Assembly (NCBI GenBank): GCA_040222855.1
Contig: JAVKCD010000019.1
Location: 790,912 to 854,911 of the forward strand
Length of the DNA stretch: 64,000 nt
Direction of reading: 5' to 3'
Origin: Phycisphaeraceae bacterium
Lineage (GTDB): Bacteria > Planctomycetota > Phycisphaerae > Phycisphaerales > Phycisphaeraceae
A program made the position numbers and the translations under genes. Below, one piece after another: positions 56,346 through 64,000 of the stretch. The notes beneath the pieces are model-generated. The model was not told the origin of the DNA, ran no database searches, and saw nothing but the letters and a program-made list of their open reading frames with translations. Positions within the stretch are counted from its first letter, which is position 1, and the number at the start of each line of letters is the position of its first letter.

Positions 56346-58586
56346 ATGCAGTTGATGAGTTGGACCCTGGCCAGGCTCGGCAGCCGCTTCGGCCTGCTGT
56401 TCGAGCCCCACCGCCGCCGTGTCATGCACTCGGCGCTCGGCCGCTTTTGCGATCAACCCCTCGACCTCATGGTCGGCATGGAAGAACCCGACGGCACCCG
56501 CCGCGTCCTCCCCCTCTCCGCCGACGGCCAACTCCTCGCCAACCCTGAACAGTTCGAACGCCTTAACTCCTTAACCTTCAGAGGCTTCAGCGAACGCTAC
56601 CGACTCCGCTTCGAGTTCAACATCCACTCGGTCTTCTACCCCCAGGACGAACGCCTCTGCCTGATGCCCGTCTTCTACCTCGAGATGCGCATCAACCCCA
56701 TCACGAGCTTCCGCTGGGAACAACCCCACGGACCCACCCCCGAAAAAGTCAAGCTCTTCATCCGCATCCGTAGACACGACACACAGTTATGCGCCGACCC
56801 CGGCCAGGGCAAACAGCCCGGCCGCATCGACATGCTCTACCGCGCCTCGCCCACTCCACAGCCCGTCACCGGCCAGGACCCCCACCGCAGCGAAACCGTC
56901 GAGGTCCACGAACGCATCCTCTCCCTCAACCCCAACTGCGAAATGCTCGAACAAGGCGACGGGTTAGCCTGCACCCTCCCCGTCACCGATGACAGCAGCG
57001 GGATCAAATGGCGACTTGTCTGGGGTGCGCACACCGCCGAACCCACCCTCCAGGTCAAACACCCCCAAGGCGACGGCCCCGCCCGCTTCCGCTACGCCGC
57101 CATGTGGTCCTCTCTCGACGAGGTCATGGCCGAAGCCATCGAGCGCCGCGATGACCGCCTCGCCAAGTCCCGCCGACTCGAAAAACTCGTCGAACAAGCC
57201 CCCATCGACCCCGCCCAGCGACACCTCATCAACCAGAGCTTCCAGTCCATGCTCTCCAACTCCTACTGGATGCAGGTCGAACCCACCGACGGCTCCGGTA
57301 ACTGGCCGTGGTTCAGCGTTCTCGAAGGCGCTCGCCTCTACCACTCCCCCATTGACGCCGAATACAACTCCGCCCTCTTCTACCTCGCCCTCTGGCCCGA
57401 ACTCCTCGCCCTCCAGCTACGCACCTGGGCCGGACTGCCCGTCGATCACGAAGACTCAGGCGGATGCTGGCTCCGCCGCGACCTCGGCTCAGGCGACCGA
57501 CCCTCCGGTGCCGCCTACCCGTATCCCATGAAGGTCGAGCACGCCACCGACTTCCTCCTCCTCCTCGACGCCTACACCCGCTGGACCGGCGACCGCACCG
57601 TCGCCGCTTCCATGACTAGCGTTATCGAAGGCCTCGCCACCTACCTCCTATGGTCCGACCGCGGCGACACCGGCTTCCCCAGCAAGGGCCTGGCCAACAC
57701 CCTCGATGACGGCCTACCCGTCGTCCAGTTCGCCCGCGGACAAACCTACCTCGCCGTCAAACGCATCACCGCCCTCCGCGCCGTCGGCGCCCTGCTCTCC
57801 ATCGACGAACCGACCGACCTCGGCGTGCGCTGCAGCTCAGTCGCCGAAGCCGACGCCGAGAAAGTCGAAGCCGCCGCATGGCTCGGCGACCACTACGCCG
57901 TCTGCGTCGATAAATCCGGCCTCGGCGTCTACCCGCCCGGCTCCCAGGTCCCACTCGCCCAGGAGAAACTCGAAGGCTGGGACGCCTACTCAATCCACAC
58001 CGGCAACGGCGCCCTGCTGCCCCTGATGGTCGGCCACCCTCTCCCGCTCGACAAGACCCGCCTCAAGCGCGATCTCTACGCCGCCGCCCGCGAGTGTCGC
58101 GGCCGCTACGGCTGCGGCCACACCTCCGCCGAGCCGGAAAACATCTGGGTCTCCCAGAACCTCTGGCGCGATACCCTCGCCCGCTACCTCAAAGTCGGCG
58201 GGACCACCCTCGCCCAGCTCTACTGGGACCTCCAGGTGATGAGCAACACCCACGCCCAGTCGCTGGGCTTCGCCGACGCCTACGTCCACAACAACCTCGT
58301 CTACAACCCCCGCGGCGTCTGTGCCTTCGGCATCTTCCTCGCCGGCCCCCGACTCGTGATCGACCGACTCGCCGCCTCAGGCCCCTACATCGCCATCGAC
58401 CCCGACCGCTACGGCGCCCAGCGCTGGCCCCTGCTCCCCCTCGCCGACTGGAAAGCCGGCAAGATCCCCGTCTGCGTCGTCGAAGAATCCGGCCGCGTCA
58501 TCATCGAAGGCGAAACCGACCCCGTCATCGTCCTAGGCGACGCCGAAGCCGAATCCCTCACCAGCGGCACACGGGCGATCGGCTAG
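56346..58586 (+). CDS. Large glycoside-hydrolase-like protein with alpha/alpha barrel character
   Basis: A 746-residue protein without a signal peptide. The N-terminal 270 residues are beta-rich (FRGFSERYRLRFEFNIHSVF). The C-terminal 450 are helical with sequence like (alpha/alpha)6-barrel glycosidases: YNSALFYLALWPELLALQLR, HEDSGGCWLRRDLG, HATDFLLLLDAYTRWTGD, WDAYSIHTGNGALLPLM. Acidic residues in HEDSGG and Asp/Glu further on could be catalytic. The family (GH52, GH116 or the glutaminase-like DUF4965 group) cannot be decided by eye. GAGGAG precedes the ATG. Confidence 0.6.
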   Translation: MQLMSWTLARLGSRFGLLFEPHRRRVMHSALGRFCDQPLDLMVGMEEPDGTRRVLPLSADGQLLANPEQFERLNSLTFRGFSERYRLRFEFNIHSVFYPQDERLCLMPVFYLEMRINPITSFRWEQPHGPTPEKVKLFIRIRRHDTQLCADPGQGKQPGRIDMLYRASPTPQPVTGQDPHRSETVEVHERILSLNPNCEMLEQGDGLACTLPVTDDSSGIKWRLVWGAHTAEPTLQVKHPQGDGPARFRYAAMWSSLDEVMAEAIERRDDRLAKSRRLEKLVEQAPIDPAQRHLINQSFQSMLSNSYWMQVEPTDGSGNWPWFSVLEGARLYHSPIDAEYNSALFYLALWPELLALQLRTWAGLPVDHEDSGGCWLRRDLGSGDRPSGAAYPYPMKVEHATDFLLLLDAYTRWTGDRTVAASMTSVIEGLATYLLWSDRGDTGFPSKGLANTLDDGLPVVQFARGQTYLAVKRITALRAVGALLSIDEPTDLGVRCSSVAEADAEKVEAAAWLGDHYAVCVDKSGLGVYPPGSQVPLAQEKLEGWDAYSIHTGNGALLPLMVGHPLPLDKTRLKRDLYAAARECRGRYGCGHTSAEPENIWVSQNLWRDTLARYLKVGGTTLAQLYWDLQVMSNTHAQSLGFADAYVHNNLVYNPRGVCAFGIFLAGPRLVIDRLAASGPYIAIDPDRYGAQRWPLLPLADWKAGKIPVCVVEESGRVIIEGETDPVIVLGDAEAESLTSGTRAIG

Positions 58587-58595
58587 GGTGTCGGA

Positions 58596-59327
58596 GTGAT
58601 CCCTGAGCCTATATGGAGTGTGTGGCCCGCGCTGGGCATCCCCACGCTGGCGGCCTTGATGTTCCTGCTTTTGACAGGACTCTGGGCCGGGCGCGATCGC
58701 CATCGATGGATTGCAGGGCTTATCCTCGGGCTGCTCTGGTTTCTGAGTACCGGACTGCTCGCGTGGACCGGCGTGCTCCAGCGATTCGACACGACGCCGC
58801 CCCCCATCATCGTCATACTCGGGCTGGTGCTTGTGATCGCGGTCGCGATCGGACTGTCGCCCCTTGGCAAGCGGTTTACGCACCGGGGAATAGCCATCCT
58901 GCTAGGCGTCCAGAGCTTCCGCTTCCCTCTCGAACTGCTGATGGATCAGGCCGCAACTGACGCCGTGATGCCGGTCGAACTTTCGTTTCGAGGCTACAAC
59001 CTCGACATCATCACGGGTATCACTGCGGCCGCCCTCGCCATGTTCATCGGACTCGGCGTCCATATTCCCACCTGGATGATCTGGATCTGGAACCTTTTCG
59101 GCATGACCTGCCTTGGGGTGATCGTCTTCGTCGCAGTCAGTTCCTCGCCAATGATCAAGCTCTTTGGCGAGAACCCCGAGCACGTCAACACCTGGGTCCT
59201 GTTCCTGCCTTACGTCTGGCTGCCTTCGGTGCTGGTCCCGATCGCGCTTTTTGGTCACGTGGTTGTGACGCGTAAACTCATGAGCCCGCCAAACCGGGCT
59301 CAATCCATCCGCATATCCCCACGCTGA
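58596..59327 (+). CDS. Multi-pass membrane protein, unknown function
   Basis: A 243-residue protein with about seven hydrophobic helices (LGIPTLAALMFLLLTGLWAG, IIVILGLVLVIAVAIGL, MFIGLGVHIPTWMIWIWNLF). A GTG start follows AGGG by 7 nt. It is 9 bp behind the glycosidase-like gene, so probably co-transcribed. Its 3' end overlaps the convergent pyrE by 28 bp. A similar fold to DUF-type planctomycete membrane proteins is likely, but I do not recognise it. Confidence 0.65.
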   Translation: MIPEPIWSVWPALGIPTLAALMFLLLTGLWAGRDRHRWIAGLILGLLWFLSTGLLAWTGVLQRFDTTPPPIIVILGLVLVIAVAIGLSPLGKRFTHRGIAILLGVQSFRFPLELLMDQAATDAVMPVELSFRGYNLDIITGITAAALAMFIGLGVHIPTWMIWIWNLFGMTCLGVIVFVAVSSSPMIKLFGENPEHVNTWVLFLPYVWLPSVLVPIALFGHVVVTRKLMSPPNRAQSIRISPR

Positions 59328-59857
59328 AACAACGCCTCAAACCCGAAACCCGCTTCGGTCATGTTCTCGCGCGCACCCTCCTCGCGATCCAGCACGGCGA
59401 TGACCGCGAGCACCTCGCAGCCGCACGCGTCCCGCAGCAGCTTCGCCGCCTCCAGCGCCTGACCGCCCGTCGTCGCCACGTCCTCCAGCAGCACGATCCG
59501 GTCCCCCGCCTCCAGCCGACCCTCGAACTGCTTCGCCGTCCCGTACCCCTTCTTCTGATTCCGGATCAGCACCGACGGCAGCCCCAACTTCAGCGACGTC
59601 GCCACCACCAGCGGGATCCCCCCCAGCTCCGCACCCGCAAGCCGTGTGACGTTGTCGTACTTCCCGACACGCTCGGCCAGCAGCCCCGCGACCTCGCTCA
59701 AGATCTCCGGATCGGTCTCGAACAGGTACTTATCCAGGTAGTACCGGCTCTTCTTGCCCGAGCGGAGCGTGAAATCGCCTTCGAGCAGAGCGGTGGCGCG
59801 GATGCGATCAATAAGGTCGGCGTGCGGTGAGGTGGGGTGGGGAGGTGGGGAGCTCAT
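59300..59857 (-). CDS. pyrE: Orotate phosphoribosyltransferase
   Basis: Pyrimidine biosynthesis enzyme that makes OMP from orotate and PRPP. Substrate motif FTLRSGKKSRYYLDKYLFE, AELGGIPLVVATSL, and the PRPP-binding loop VLLEDVATTGGQALEAA are all present. The 185-residue length fits the short PyrE form. The gene has no pyr neighbours. The start at ATG 59857 lies 40 bp from the divergent SDR gene. Confidence 0.94.
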   Translation of the reverse strand: MSSPPPHPTSPHADLIDRIRATALLEGDFTLRSGKKSRYYLDKYLFETDPEILSEVAGLLAERVGKYDNVTRLAGAELGGIPLVVATSLKLGLPSVLIRNQKKGYGTAKQFEGRLEAGDRIVLLEDVATTGGQALEAAKLLRDACGCEVLAVIAVLDREEGARENMTEAGFGFEALFQRGDMRMD

Positions 59858-59897
59858 GGCCGTGAGTATAGAGCCGATGAAACCTTAGACTGAGGGC

Positions 59898-60710
59898 ATG
59901 AAGCGAGACCTCACAGGCAAAGTGCTGGCGATTACCGGGGCGAGTTCGGGCATCGGGGCCGCAACGGCTCTGGAAGCAGCACGAGCAGGGATGGTCGTGT
60001 CGCTCGGCGCCCGGCGAGTCGAGAAGCTCGAAGAGGTCAAGCAACAGATCGAGGTGGCAGGCGGGCGAGCGGTCGCGTTTCAGTGCGATGTCACGGACCC
60101 TGACTCAGTTCAAGCGTTCATCGACCAGACCCTTGAGGCACTCGGCCGACTCGACGCGGTCTACGCCAACGCCGGCTACGGACTCGTCCGCAAGGTCCTC
60201 GACATGACCGAAGATGAACACCGCGCCATCTTCGAGACCAACTACTTCGGCACGATGCACACCGTGCGCGCTGCGATGGCGGCGTTGCGGGAGGCAGAGG
60301 GCGGGCTCCGTCACATCATCATCTGCTCATCGTGTGTCAGCGAGATCGGGCTACCGGAGATGGGCGCGTACTGCGCGACCAAAGCGGCGCAAGACGGTCT
60401 GGCCGGAGCGCTCCGAGGGGAGTTGATGGACGAGGGGTTCTCGGTGACGACGGTGCACCCGGTCGGAACCAAAACCGAGTTTTTCACGACGGCCGCCGAG
60501 CAGTCCGGCTACCGACCCAAGCGCCGCCTCCTCCCCGATGGCCCAAACCAGACGCCCGAGCAGGTCGCCCGAGCCATCGTCCGAGCCCTCCGCCGCCCGC
60601 GCCCGGAGGTCTGGCCCCTCCCGTGGGTCCGGTGGTCGCTGGGGGTCGTCACGGCGTTCCCCTCCATCGGCGTCTGGGCCGGACGTCGTCACCAGCCGCC
60701 CCGCGAGTAG
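59898..60710 (+). CDS. Short-chain dehydrogenase/reductase (SDR)
   Basis: Classical SDR, 270 residues. The nucleotide motif TGASSGIG (13-20) marks an N-terminal Rossmann domain; NAG lies in YANAGYG, and catalytic Ser144/145, Tyr158 and Lys162 in IICSSC...AYCATKAA. Arg/Lys residues after the second strand (GARRVEKLEEVKQQ) suggest NADP preference. Substrate unknown. It is followed 9 bp later by a gmhA-type gene, likely in the same operon. Confidence 0.93.
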   Translation: MKRDLTGKVLAITGASSGIGAATALEAARAGMVVSLGARRVEKLEEVKQQIEVAGGRAVAFQCDVTDPDSVQAFIDQTLEALGRLDAVYANAGYGLVRKVLDMTEDEHRAIFETNYFGTMHTVRAAMAALREAEGGLRHIIICSSCVSEIGLPEMGAYCATKAAQDGLAGALRGELMDEGFSVTTVHPVGTKTEFFTTAAEQSGYRPKRRLLPDGPNQTPEQVARAIVRALRRPRPEVWPLPWVRWSLGVVTAFPSIGVWAGRRHQPPRE

Positions 60711-60719
60711 GATGAGGTC

Positions 60720-61352
60720 ATGAAGGATCTAAATCAGACCTTGCGGGCAAACCTGGCGGCTTCTGCAGAGATGCATGCGCGGTTGACCGAGTTGGCCCGA
60801 CCGCTGCAACAGGCGACCGAGATGGTGCGCGATGCACTCGTCGGCGGTCACAAGCTGCTGTGCTGCGGCAACGGCGGCTCGGCGGGCGATGCCGCCCACC
60901 TGAGCTCGGAGTTCGTGAATCGGTACTGCGACGATCGGGAGGGCTTCCCGGCGATGGACCTCTCGGCGGATCACAACGTGGTCACGGCGATGGTGAATGA
61001 CTATCCGCCGCAGGACTTGTTTGCTCGACAGGTCCGCGCCTTCGGCCGTCAAGGGGATGTACTGGTGGTGTTTTCGAGTAGCGGCAAGAGCCCGAACATT
61101 GTCAATGCGCTAAAAGAGGGCCGTCGTCAGGGGTTGGGGACGATCGCCTTTCTCGGCAAGGGGGGGGGGCTGTGTCTGGGGCTGGCAGATGTGGAACTGG
61201 TCGTGCCCTCAGCGGTGACGGCGCGGGTGCAGGAAGGGCATCTGATGCTGTACCACACGCTCTGCGAGGCGATTGATGAGGACCTGATCCAAGCCGGTCG
61301 CCAGCGGATGGGTGGTGGCGGGACCGCGTCGCTGGGGCCGAAGCTCACATAA
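60720..61352 (+). CDS. gmhA: Phosphoheptose isomerase (GmhA-type SIS protein)
   Basis: SIS-domain isomerase of 210 residues that converts sedoheptulose 7-phosphate to D-glycero-heptose 7-phosphate for LPS core heptose. CGNGGSAGDAAHLSSEFVNRY, FSSSGKSPNIVNAL and VQEGHLMLYHTLCEAIDEDL match GmhA motifs including the zinc/phosphate ligands. DiaA-type SIS proteins are similar but lack the full heptose set. A run of ten Gs (61160-61169) occurs inside the gene at FLGKGGGL. It implies ADP-heptose or LPS-like surface sugars. Confidence 0.85.
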   Translation: MKDLNQTLRANLAASAEMHARLTELARPLQQATEMVRDALVGGHKLLCCGNGGSAGDAAHLSSEFVNRYCDDREGFPAMDLSADHNVVTAMVNDYPPQDLFARQVRAFGRQGDVLVVFSSSGKSPNIVNALKEGRRQGLGTIAFLGKGGGLCLGLADVELVVPSAVTARVQEGHLMLYHTLCEAIDEDLIQAGRQRMGGGGTASLGPKLT

Positions 61353-61460
61353 TCAAATCAATCGCGGCGGGGCGATTCAAACAGACACGAGCGGCTGTTG
61401 GCCGCCCGTGGGCAAAAGAGGTGGGGCTGGTTCGCCTGAGGAGAAGGCGCGCGTGGGGAG

Positions 61461-61856
61461 CTATCCGCACATGGGCGTGGCGCAGGGCCTGTCGGACCAT
61501 TGTCCGGACTCGATCGCGAGCGTGCGGACGCGCAGGAGGACATCGACAAGCGTATCGACGCAGCACGTCACGATGCAGGCCCGCTGATCCATGGGGATGA
61601 CGCCCTGCGGGGCCCTGACCAGCCCCTGTTCAGTGATGATGGTGTAGATGGCCGGGCGCAGAGAGTGGACATCATGGTGAAGCTCAGTGGCGACGAGTTC
61701 GAGCAGCAGCGGCATGAGTCGCCGCACGGTCGTGCCATTCTCGAGCAGGTGATCGGCTTCGAGCCGCTCAGCCCGGGTCAGGCGTCGGCAGGAATGCTCC
61801 CAAGCCTCGTCAAACCAAGTCGCGGCGGTCTGTTCAAATCCGTGTAGAGCCAGCAT
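61461..61856 (-). CDS. Hypothetical protein, 131 aa
   Basis: Encodes a largely helical 131-residue protein (TAATWFDEAWEHSCRRLTRA, RLMPLLLELVATELHHDVHS). AAGGAGG ending four bases before the ATG at 61856 supports this strand over the overlapping + strand ORF at 61500. Two adjacent Cys (TCC) and a C-terminal Cys (CATPMCG) were noted. No domain recognised. It is a singleton between gmhA and the anti-sigma gene, with its own promoter region. Confidence 0.6.
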   Translation of the reverse strand: MLALHGFEQTAATWFDEAWEHSCRRLTRAERLEADHLLENGTTVRRLMPLLLELVATELHHDVHSLRPAIYTIITEQGLVRAPQGVIPMDQRACIVTCCVDTLVDVLLRVRTLAIESGQWSDRPCATPMCG

Positions 61857-62016
61857 GAGAACCTCCTTGTGATGACCACGCAGCGAGTTGCTGCCTGTTC
61901 CCCTGCTCCTTCCTACCGAACCGGAGTCGCGTCGGCGTACTCCGAAAGTTGCGATCTGTGAGGCGACTCGTGATGCCCATCCTTGGGTCGTGCTGATCTA
62001 CTTACCTAGGTTATCG

Positions 62017-62048
62017 GACACCGCCCCTTGATCAAGGGGTAACTGTCC
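62017..62048. promoter_or_regulatory. Perfect palindrome nested in larger inverted repeat
   Basis: CCCCTTGATCAAGGGG (62024-62039) is a perfect 16 bp palindrome within GGACA...TGTCC arms (62017-62021 with 62044-62048). No T-run follows, so an operator or structured transcript end is more likely than a terminator. It lies between the anti-sigma gene and the upstream region of the 61461 gene. Confidence 0.4.
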
Positions 62049-62082
62049 CAAATAAGGGAAATCTCTAAGAAGTTGGCTGGCC

Positions 62083-63099
62083 TCAGGGCAGAAGGAAGCT
62101 GTCGTGATCGGATTGAGGTGTTTCGACGCCCAGGTAGGAGGTGACGCCCTGCGCGGTCCAGATGTTGTCTTCGACAGCGTCGGTTTGAAGAACGGGTGAA
62201 CCCCACCACGAGGCAGTCCCGTCGGCCTGGAGGACGTTCTGTCCGGGCGTCCGATGCATGGTCGCCGAGGTGTCCTCGGGAACGGTGCTGTCGAACCGGA
62301 GACCCTGAGGCGTTTGCTTGAAGAGTGGGTTGAGATCGGCGAGCAGGGCGAGTTGTGGGAAGGCGTCGATCCGCGTGACCGGCTCGCCAAACTGGTTCTG
62401 GTAGCTGTAGGAAACAAGCTCGGGCTTCGCCCAGTTGGAAGCTGAAGCATCAGCCTGGGAAGCGATCTCAAAGTGATCGTTCTCAGGACAGGCGAGCTGC
62501 ACAGGCTTGAGGTACCCGCCCCGGATCATGCGGAAGAGGTTCGAGGAGTTCGAAGCAGAAGCCACGCCAGCCTTGCCCCAGTTGCTACCGGCCGCCACCG
62601 GTGTGGCTGGGAGGTGTCCGTCGTGATCGATGGCGTAGGCGTTGAATGCCAGTCCCGCAGCGGCAAGGTTGTCCCGGCAGAGAAGGCGATTCGCAGCGGC
62701 GCGATTCTCCTCGAGGATCGGCAGCAGCAGCGACCCGCCGACAAGAAGGACGAGGCCAGCGACAAGAACCTGCCGCCAGGAGGTGCCCATTGAGAAGCCA
62801 GCTGCGGGCCGAGAGAGCTCATCGATCTGCTGATTGAAACGGCTCCGGTGTCGGACATCGCGAACGGCACGCATAGTGCGCTCACGCAGTTCATCAGGGA
62901 AAGGTTCGGCCGCTGGGTCGTCAGCGGCAAGCAGAGCCACGAGGTTATGGAGCTGCTCCGAGCGATCTCGCCCACCGGGAGGCATGGGGCCCTGATCCTG
63001 GCCAGCGGCGCGGGCATCGAGGAGGGCGTCGAGGGCTGCGCCGTCGAGTGAATCGAGGCTCCGCAGGTGGTTGTCTCGGGTTGGTTTCTCCTGGCTCAT
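62083..63099 (-). CDS. Anti-sigma-factor-like membrane protein with pilin-like periplasmic domain
   Basis: A 338-residue single-TM protein. About 115 cytoplasmic residues (DELRERTMRAVRDVRHRSRF) precede a TM helix near 112-128 (QVLVAGLVLLVGGSLLLPI). The exported part begins LLCRDNLAAAGLAFNAYAIDHDGHLP, the C-x2-NL...YAxDxxGxxP pattern of DUF1559-type prepilin-like proteins of planctomycetes. It then has GQNVLQADGTASWW near the end. Position 7 bp after an ECF sigma gene makes it the likely partner anti-sigma. It lacks the usual zinc-finger HxxxCxxC motif. Confidence 0.7.
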   Translation of the reverse strand: MSQEKPTRDNHLRSLDSLDGAALDALLDARAAGQDQGPMPPGGRDRSEQLHNLVALLAADDPAAEPFPDELRERTMRAVRDVRHRSRFNQQIDELSRPAAGFSMGTSWRQVLVAGLVLLVGGSLLLPILEENRAAANRLLCRDNLAAAGLAFNAYAIDHDGHLPATPVAAGSNWGKAGVASASNSSNLFRMIRGGYLKPVQLACPENDHFEIASQADASASNWAKPELVSYSYQNQFGEPVTRIDAFPQLALLADLNPLFKQTPQGLRFDSTVPEDTSATMHRTPGQNVLQADGTASWWGSPVLQTDAVEDNIWTAQGVTSYLGVETPQSDHDSFLLP

Positions 63100-63106
63100 G
63101 GGGTTC

Positions 63107-63742
63107 CTACGCGGCGGGGTCGTCGTCGGTTCGGTCTTTCATACGGGACTTCCAGAGTTCAGCAAAAGTGCCGACGGCGGCGTGGAGACGGCTCTTAACC
63201 GTGCCCAACGGGACCGACAGCATCTCGGCGATCTCCTTGTAGGGAAACTGGTGGAAGTAGGCGAGCAGGAGGACTTCGCGCAGATGATCCGGCAGCTCCG
63301 ACACAAGCTGCCGGACCTGCTCTCCCAGTTCGGCGGCCTCTGCGGTCTCGGAAGGCTGGGGCAAATCGGCCTGGAGCAGGTCAATCAGCGACGGGGCGTC
63401 GGAATCGGCGCTGCCCATGGCAGAGACCGGGGTCGAGCGTTGCCGACCTGATTTTCGCAGGGCATCTCGGGCCTTGTTCGCCGCGATCGTAAACAGCCAG
63501 GGGCGAAACCGCCGTGAGGTATCAAACGTGTCGGCGGAGATGTGCAGCTGGATAAAGGTTTCCTGAAAAACGTCCTCCGCAGCGGCATTCTCGTGGACGA
63601 ATCGCCGGATGAAGAACAGCAGCTCCCTCTGATAACGAGTCATCAGCAGCTCGAAGGCCTCGTCGCTGCCGGTGCAGTAAGCGGCAAGCAACTGCTCATC
63701 GGTGGCCTCGGCGAGATGATCGGGGGCGTGTTCTTCGGTCAC
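63107..63742 (-). CDS. ECF RNA polymerase sigma factor
   Basis: A 211-residue ECF-type sigma-70 factor. Region 2 shows FELLMTRYQRELLFFIRRFV, AAEDVFQETFIQLH and FRPWLFTIAANKARDALRKS. Region 4 shows LPDHLREVLLLAYFHQFPYKEIAEMLSVPLGTVKSRLHAA. The start is GTG 63742 at the natural domain N-terminus (VTEEHAPDHLAEATDEQLL); the longer frame to 63943 overlaps the divergent aroD gene. Co-transcribed with the pilin-like anti-sigma candidate. Confidence 0.93.
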   Translation of the reverse strand: MTEEHAPDHLAEATDEQLLAAYCTGSDEAFELLMTRYQRELLFFIRRFVHENAAAEDVFQETFIQLHISADTFDTSRRFRPWLFTIAANKARDALRKSGRQRSTPVSAMGSADSDAPSLIDLLQADLPQPSETAEAAELGEQVRQLVSELPDHLREVLLLAYFHQFPYKEIAEMLSVPLGTVKSRLHAAVGTFAELWKSRMKDRTDDDPAA

Positions 63743-63806
63743 GGATTGGATTCTACTGGCATCTGCTGGCCAGACCGCCGGGTCCGGGTCGGGTAGGCTT
63801 GTTGGG

Positions 63807-64000
63807 ATGACGCTGCTCGCCGTTCCCATCATGGTCGAAGGCCTGGACGAAGCGTTGCGCGCCGCGATTCTGGCTGGCGAGCACGGCGCGGATGTGGTCG
63901 AGTACCGGGTCGATCGGGTCGCCGATGACGTCGAGTTGGTCAAGACGCTCGTGGATCGCTCGCCGTTGCCCTGTCTGCTGACCTGTCGACCGACATGGGA
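63807..64000 (+). CDS. aroD: Type I 3-dehydroquinate dehydratase, partial (N-terminus only)
   Basis: A coding frame from ATG 63807 runs without a stop to the window edge (64 codons). MTLLAVPIMVEG, then GADVVEYRVDRV (the E of the AD-x2-E-x-RxD strand) and PLPCLLTCRPTW match the start of AroD of the shikimate pathway. In planctomycetes AroD is often fused to AroE, which cannot be judged here. Divergent from the sigma factor gene, 64 bp apart. Confidence 0.85.
   Translation, partial: MTLLAVPIMVEGLDEALRAAILAGEHGADVVEYRVDRVADDVELVKTLVDRSPLPCLLTCRPTW

Noticed and set aside
61500-61847. 115-codon + strand ORF
   Set aside because: The overlapping minus-strand ORF at 61461 has a strong AAGGAGG ribosome site and better protein character.

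Overview
This is a GC-rich, gene-dense bacterial chromosome segment, most likely from the Planctomycetota and probably class Phycisphaerae (inference). The pointers are a PEP-CTERM surface protein next to an exopolysaccharide locus, an FHA-GspE fusion ATPase, a BldC-type HTH-REC regulator, a subtilase with a Glu-type acidic motif, and an ECF sigma factor paired with a pilin-like anti-sigma candidate. Peptidoglycan-related genes (lysA, murJ) are present. I saw no rRNA, tRNA, CRISPR array, transposase or prophage.

Layout. 1-8.9 kb: one + strand operon of three consecutive SPFH/HflK-HflC-type membrane proteins, an ABC ATPase with a proline-rich tail, its permease with a large exported insert, and a membrane-anchored helical-repeat protein. 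8.9-14.4 kb: rhomboid-TPR protein, zinc-ribbon protein, hexose-6-phosphate mutarotase, the ammonium unit amtB-glnK (PII lacking Tyr51), and upstream of amtB on its strand a structured non-coding region closed by tandem terminators. 14.5-31.7 kb: accessory-looking stretch with a Gly-rich HEAT-like secreted protein, a decayed gene, an AadA-like nucleotidyltransferase, a lipoprotein, a small HTH/membrane-protein operon between palindromic repeats, a subtilase, a glycosyltransferase, an SH3b protein, a solo GspE N-domain, a deaminase-ParA pair, an atpD without atp neighbours, a gene split by one stop codon, an HTH-REC regulator and a fasciclin protein. 31.7-44.9 kb: envelope polysaccharide region with an MFS carrier, one free and one fused WcaF-type acetyltransferase, three GT4 glycosyltransferases, a PEP-CTERM protein, a TIM-barrel-like exported protein, an O-antigen ligase/polymerase, a double VanZ-like protein and MurJ. 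44.9-64 kb: mostly housekeeping genes (clpP, ABC-2 permease-SCO1 pair, Ca2+/cation antiporter, ruvB, FHA-GspE, lysA, cysteine desulfurase, large glycosidase-like protein, pyrE, SDR, gmhA-type isomerase, ECF sigma/anti-sigma, start of aroD) plus a Sel1-repeat gene broken at a tryptophan codon.

Two window-scale patterns stand out. Strand composition flips: the + strand is G-rich from about 14.5 to 30.7 kb and C-rich from about 39.6 to 59.8 kb whichever way genes point, as expected where replication forks converge. Three genes (17.3, 28.7 and 54 kb) look freshly inactivated by single changes.
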